DNA of 64,000 nucleotides, taken from NCBI RefSeq assembly GCF_016793705.1, contig NZ_JAEULO010000066.1, positions 62,001-126,000 of the forward strand. The letters are read 5' to 3'. This document shows, one piece after another, positions 62,715-64,000 of the stretch. Under the pieces are notes generated by a model. That model saw only the letters and a program-made list of their open reading frames with translations. It was not told where the DNA came from and did not search any database. The stretch comes from Tabrizicola sp. Its GTDB lineage: Bacteria; Pseudomonadota; Alphaproteobacteria; Rhodobacterales; Rhodobacteraceae. The first letter of the stretch is position 1; each line of letters opens with the position of its first letter. The position numbers and the translations under genes were made by a program.

Positions 62715-63659
62715 ATGCCAAACCCCATCGACATCGCCGCCACCGCCACGCCGCCGAGCCTCGCGCGCAAGGTCCGCGGCCTGTCCGACCGCACCATCGC
62801 CTGGATCTTCGTCGCCCCCACGATCTTCCTTCTGCTGGCGATCAATATCTTCCCGCTGATCTGGACGATCCGGCTCTCCTTCACCAACTACGCCGCGAAC
62901 AAGCCGAATGCCGAGGTGAAATGGGTCGGCCTGCGCAACTACACCCGCATCCTCACCGACGAGGATATCTGGTCGCACATGACCACGACGGCGCATTTCC
63001 TGATCTGGACCATCGTGTTGCAGGTCATCATCGGCTTCACCCTCGCCTGGCTGATCAACCGCAAGTTCAAGGGCAACGACCTGCTGACCACGCTGATCGT
63101 GGTGCCGATGATGCTGTCGCCCGCCGTGGTCGGCAACTTCTGGACCTTTCTCTACCAACCGCAGATCGGCGTCGTGAACTACATCGTCGAATTCTTCACC
63201 GGCATCCCCGCCAACAGCTTCTCGATGCTCGGCCCCGGTGGCCTCGCCCCCTGGTCGATCATCATCGTCGACACCTGGATGTGGACGCCCTTCGTCATGC
63301 TGATCTGCCTCGCGGGCCTGCGCTCGATCCCCGACTACATCTACGAGGCCGCCGAGGTCGACCGCGCCTCCAGATGGCGGCAGTTCTGGACCATCACCGT
63401 GCCGATGGTGCTCCCCTTCCTGATGCTCGCCGTCCTGTTCCGCGGCATCGAGAACTTCAAGATGTTCGACATGGTCAACCTCCTGACCGGCGGCGGGCCG
63501 GGCAGCGAGACGCTCCTCACCTCCATCGACCTCAAGCGCGAAGCCTTCGAGAAATGGCGCACCGGCTATTCCAGCGCCTACGCGATCATCCTCTTCGTCA
63601 CCGTCTTCGGCCTGGCGTCGATCTACGTCAAGGCGCTGAACAAAGTGAAGGAGCGTTGA
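62715..63659 (+). CDS. Carbohydrate ABC transporter permease (MalF-like)
   Basis: The 314-residue inner-membrane subunit has six hydrophobic segments (IAWIFVAPTIFLLLAINIFPL first). The EAA-loop reads YEAAEVDRASRWRQFWTITVPM, which contacts the ATPase. It starts 133 bp after the binding protein. The next permease begins one base after its stop. Confidence 0.95.
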   Translation: MPNPIDIAATATPPSLARKVRGLSDRTIAWIFVAPTIFLLLAINIFPLIWTIRLSFTNYAANKPNAEVKWVGLRNYTRILTDEDIWSHMTTTAHFLIWTIVLQVIIGFTLAWLINRKFKGNDLLTTLIVVPMMLSPAVVGNFWTFLYQPQIGVVNYIVEFFTGIPANSFSMLGPGGLAPWSIIIVDTWMWTPFVMLICLAGLRSIPDYIYEAAEVDRASRWRQFWTITVPMVLPFLMLAVLFRGIENFKMFDMVNLLTGGGPGSETLLTSIDLKREAFEKWRTGYSSAYAIILFVTVFGLASIYVKALNKVKER

Positions 63660-63660
63660 G

Positions 63661-64000
63661 ATGAGCGCCCATGCCATCACCGAACCCTCGAAGGCCTCGA
63701 AATGGGCCGCGGGCCTCCTGGTCACGCTCTACACGATCATTACCCTGCTGCCCCTGGTCTGGATCATCTCCACCAGCTTCAAGACCGGGCCGGACTCGAT
63801 CAGCTACCCGCCGAAGGTGTTCTTCGAGCCGACGGTCGAGGGCTACGTCAACCTCTTCACCACCCGCACCCGCCCTGCCGTGTCGGAACTGGAATCCCTC
63901 CCCCCGCCGCAAGGCCTGATGGAGGAGATCGCCCGCCGCCAGGGCACCATCATCACCGGCCCCAGCCGCTTCGGCGAGCGCTTCCTGAACTCGGTGATCA
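63661..64000 (+). CDS. Carbohydrate ABC transporter permease (MalG-like), 3' truncated
   Basis: The first 113 residues are in the window. A cytoplasmic start (MSAHAITEPSKASKWA) is followed by the first membrane helix (LLVTLYTIITLLPLVWIIST) and SFKTGPDSI, the usual MalG-type sequence. An unusually long loop (about 60 residues, TRTRPAVSELESLPPPQGLMEE) precedes the next conserved FLNSVI. AAGGAG lies seven bases before the ATG. The gene runs past the right edge; the ATPase should follow. Confidence 0.93.
   Translation, partial: MSAHAITEPSKASKWAAGLLVTLYTIITLLPLVWIISTSFKTGPDSISYPPKVFFEPTVEGYVNLFTTRTRPAVSELESLPPPQGLMEEIARRQGTIITGPSRFGERFLNSVI

Noticed and set aside
1-64000. CRISPR arrays, insertion sequences, prophage or integrase genes
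   Set aside because: I saw no regularly spaced repeats, transposase or phage motifs.

Overview
This is a high-GC chromosomal stretch from an alphaproteobacterium of the Rhodobacteraceae/Paracoccaceae type. The call rests on the cta gene order (ctaC, ctaB, small ORF, ctaG, ctaE, surf1, then thrC and an M16 peptidase), the hisB-hisH ... hisA ... hisF-hisE arrangement, and two copies of an intergenic 34-35 bp element that I recall as common in this order. I saw no rRNA, CRISPR array, insertion sequence or prophage. There is one tRNA (Tyr).

Region 1 (1-4.7 kb) is the end of a natural-product locus. It holds the C-terminal part of a nonribosomal peptide synthetase whose adenylation domain is split by a luciferase-like monooxygenase domain, then a phosphopantetheinyl transferase and an exported SGNH-like hydrolase, all overlapping by 4 bp. 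Region 2 (4.9-20.7 kb) is an exopolysaccharide locus: a periplasmic OPX export protein next to an outer-membrane beta-barrel, several glycosyltransferases (GT2, GT4, WecG type), a VirK/YbjX protein, an O-antigen polymerase/ligase-like protein, an ABC exporter, a priming sugar-phosphate transferase, ManC for GDP-mannose, and a pair of related tiny membrane proteins not described in any family I know.

Region 3 (20.9-27.7 kb) carries the histidine genes hisB, hisH, hisA, hisF and hisE, interrupted by unrelated genes (VOC protein, EamA exporter, DUF2147, an HNH endonuclease, DUF2867). Region 4 (27.7-38.8 kb) is mixed housekeeping and regulation: CoA-binding protein, RlmB, tRNA-Tyr, a dimethylargininase-type hydrolase, a DxD transferase, a phosphatase, a LysE exporter with a divergent Lrp regulator, a PAS/HWE histidine kinase, a thioesterase with a GlxA-type regulator, a KefB-like antiporter and a low-GC gene with an RX4H motif.

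Region 5 (38.9-45.9 kb) holds mtnP and apt in one operon (methylthioadenosine to adenine to AMP) with two membrane-associated proteins between them, then an FAD oxidase, an MBL-fold protein, DUF1697 and a GNAT enzyme. Region 6 (45.9-52.9 kb) is the minus-strand cytochrome c oxidase/threonine synthase run. Region 7 (53-59.8 kb) holds an alpha/beta hydrolase, TldD, a two-helix potassium channel, Tex and a DUF2235 membrane hydrolase. Region 8 (60-64 kb) is a LacI-family regulator and a carbohydrate ABC importer, cut at the right edge. Related operators in front of both the regulator and the transporter, and three consecutive hairpins between the binding-protein and permease genes, make its control readable from sequence.

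Starts were chosen by ribosome-binding sites, overlaps and family N-termini. Functions are assigned from motifs read by eye; no database search was run.
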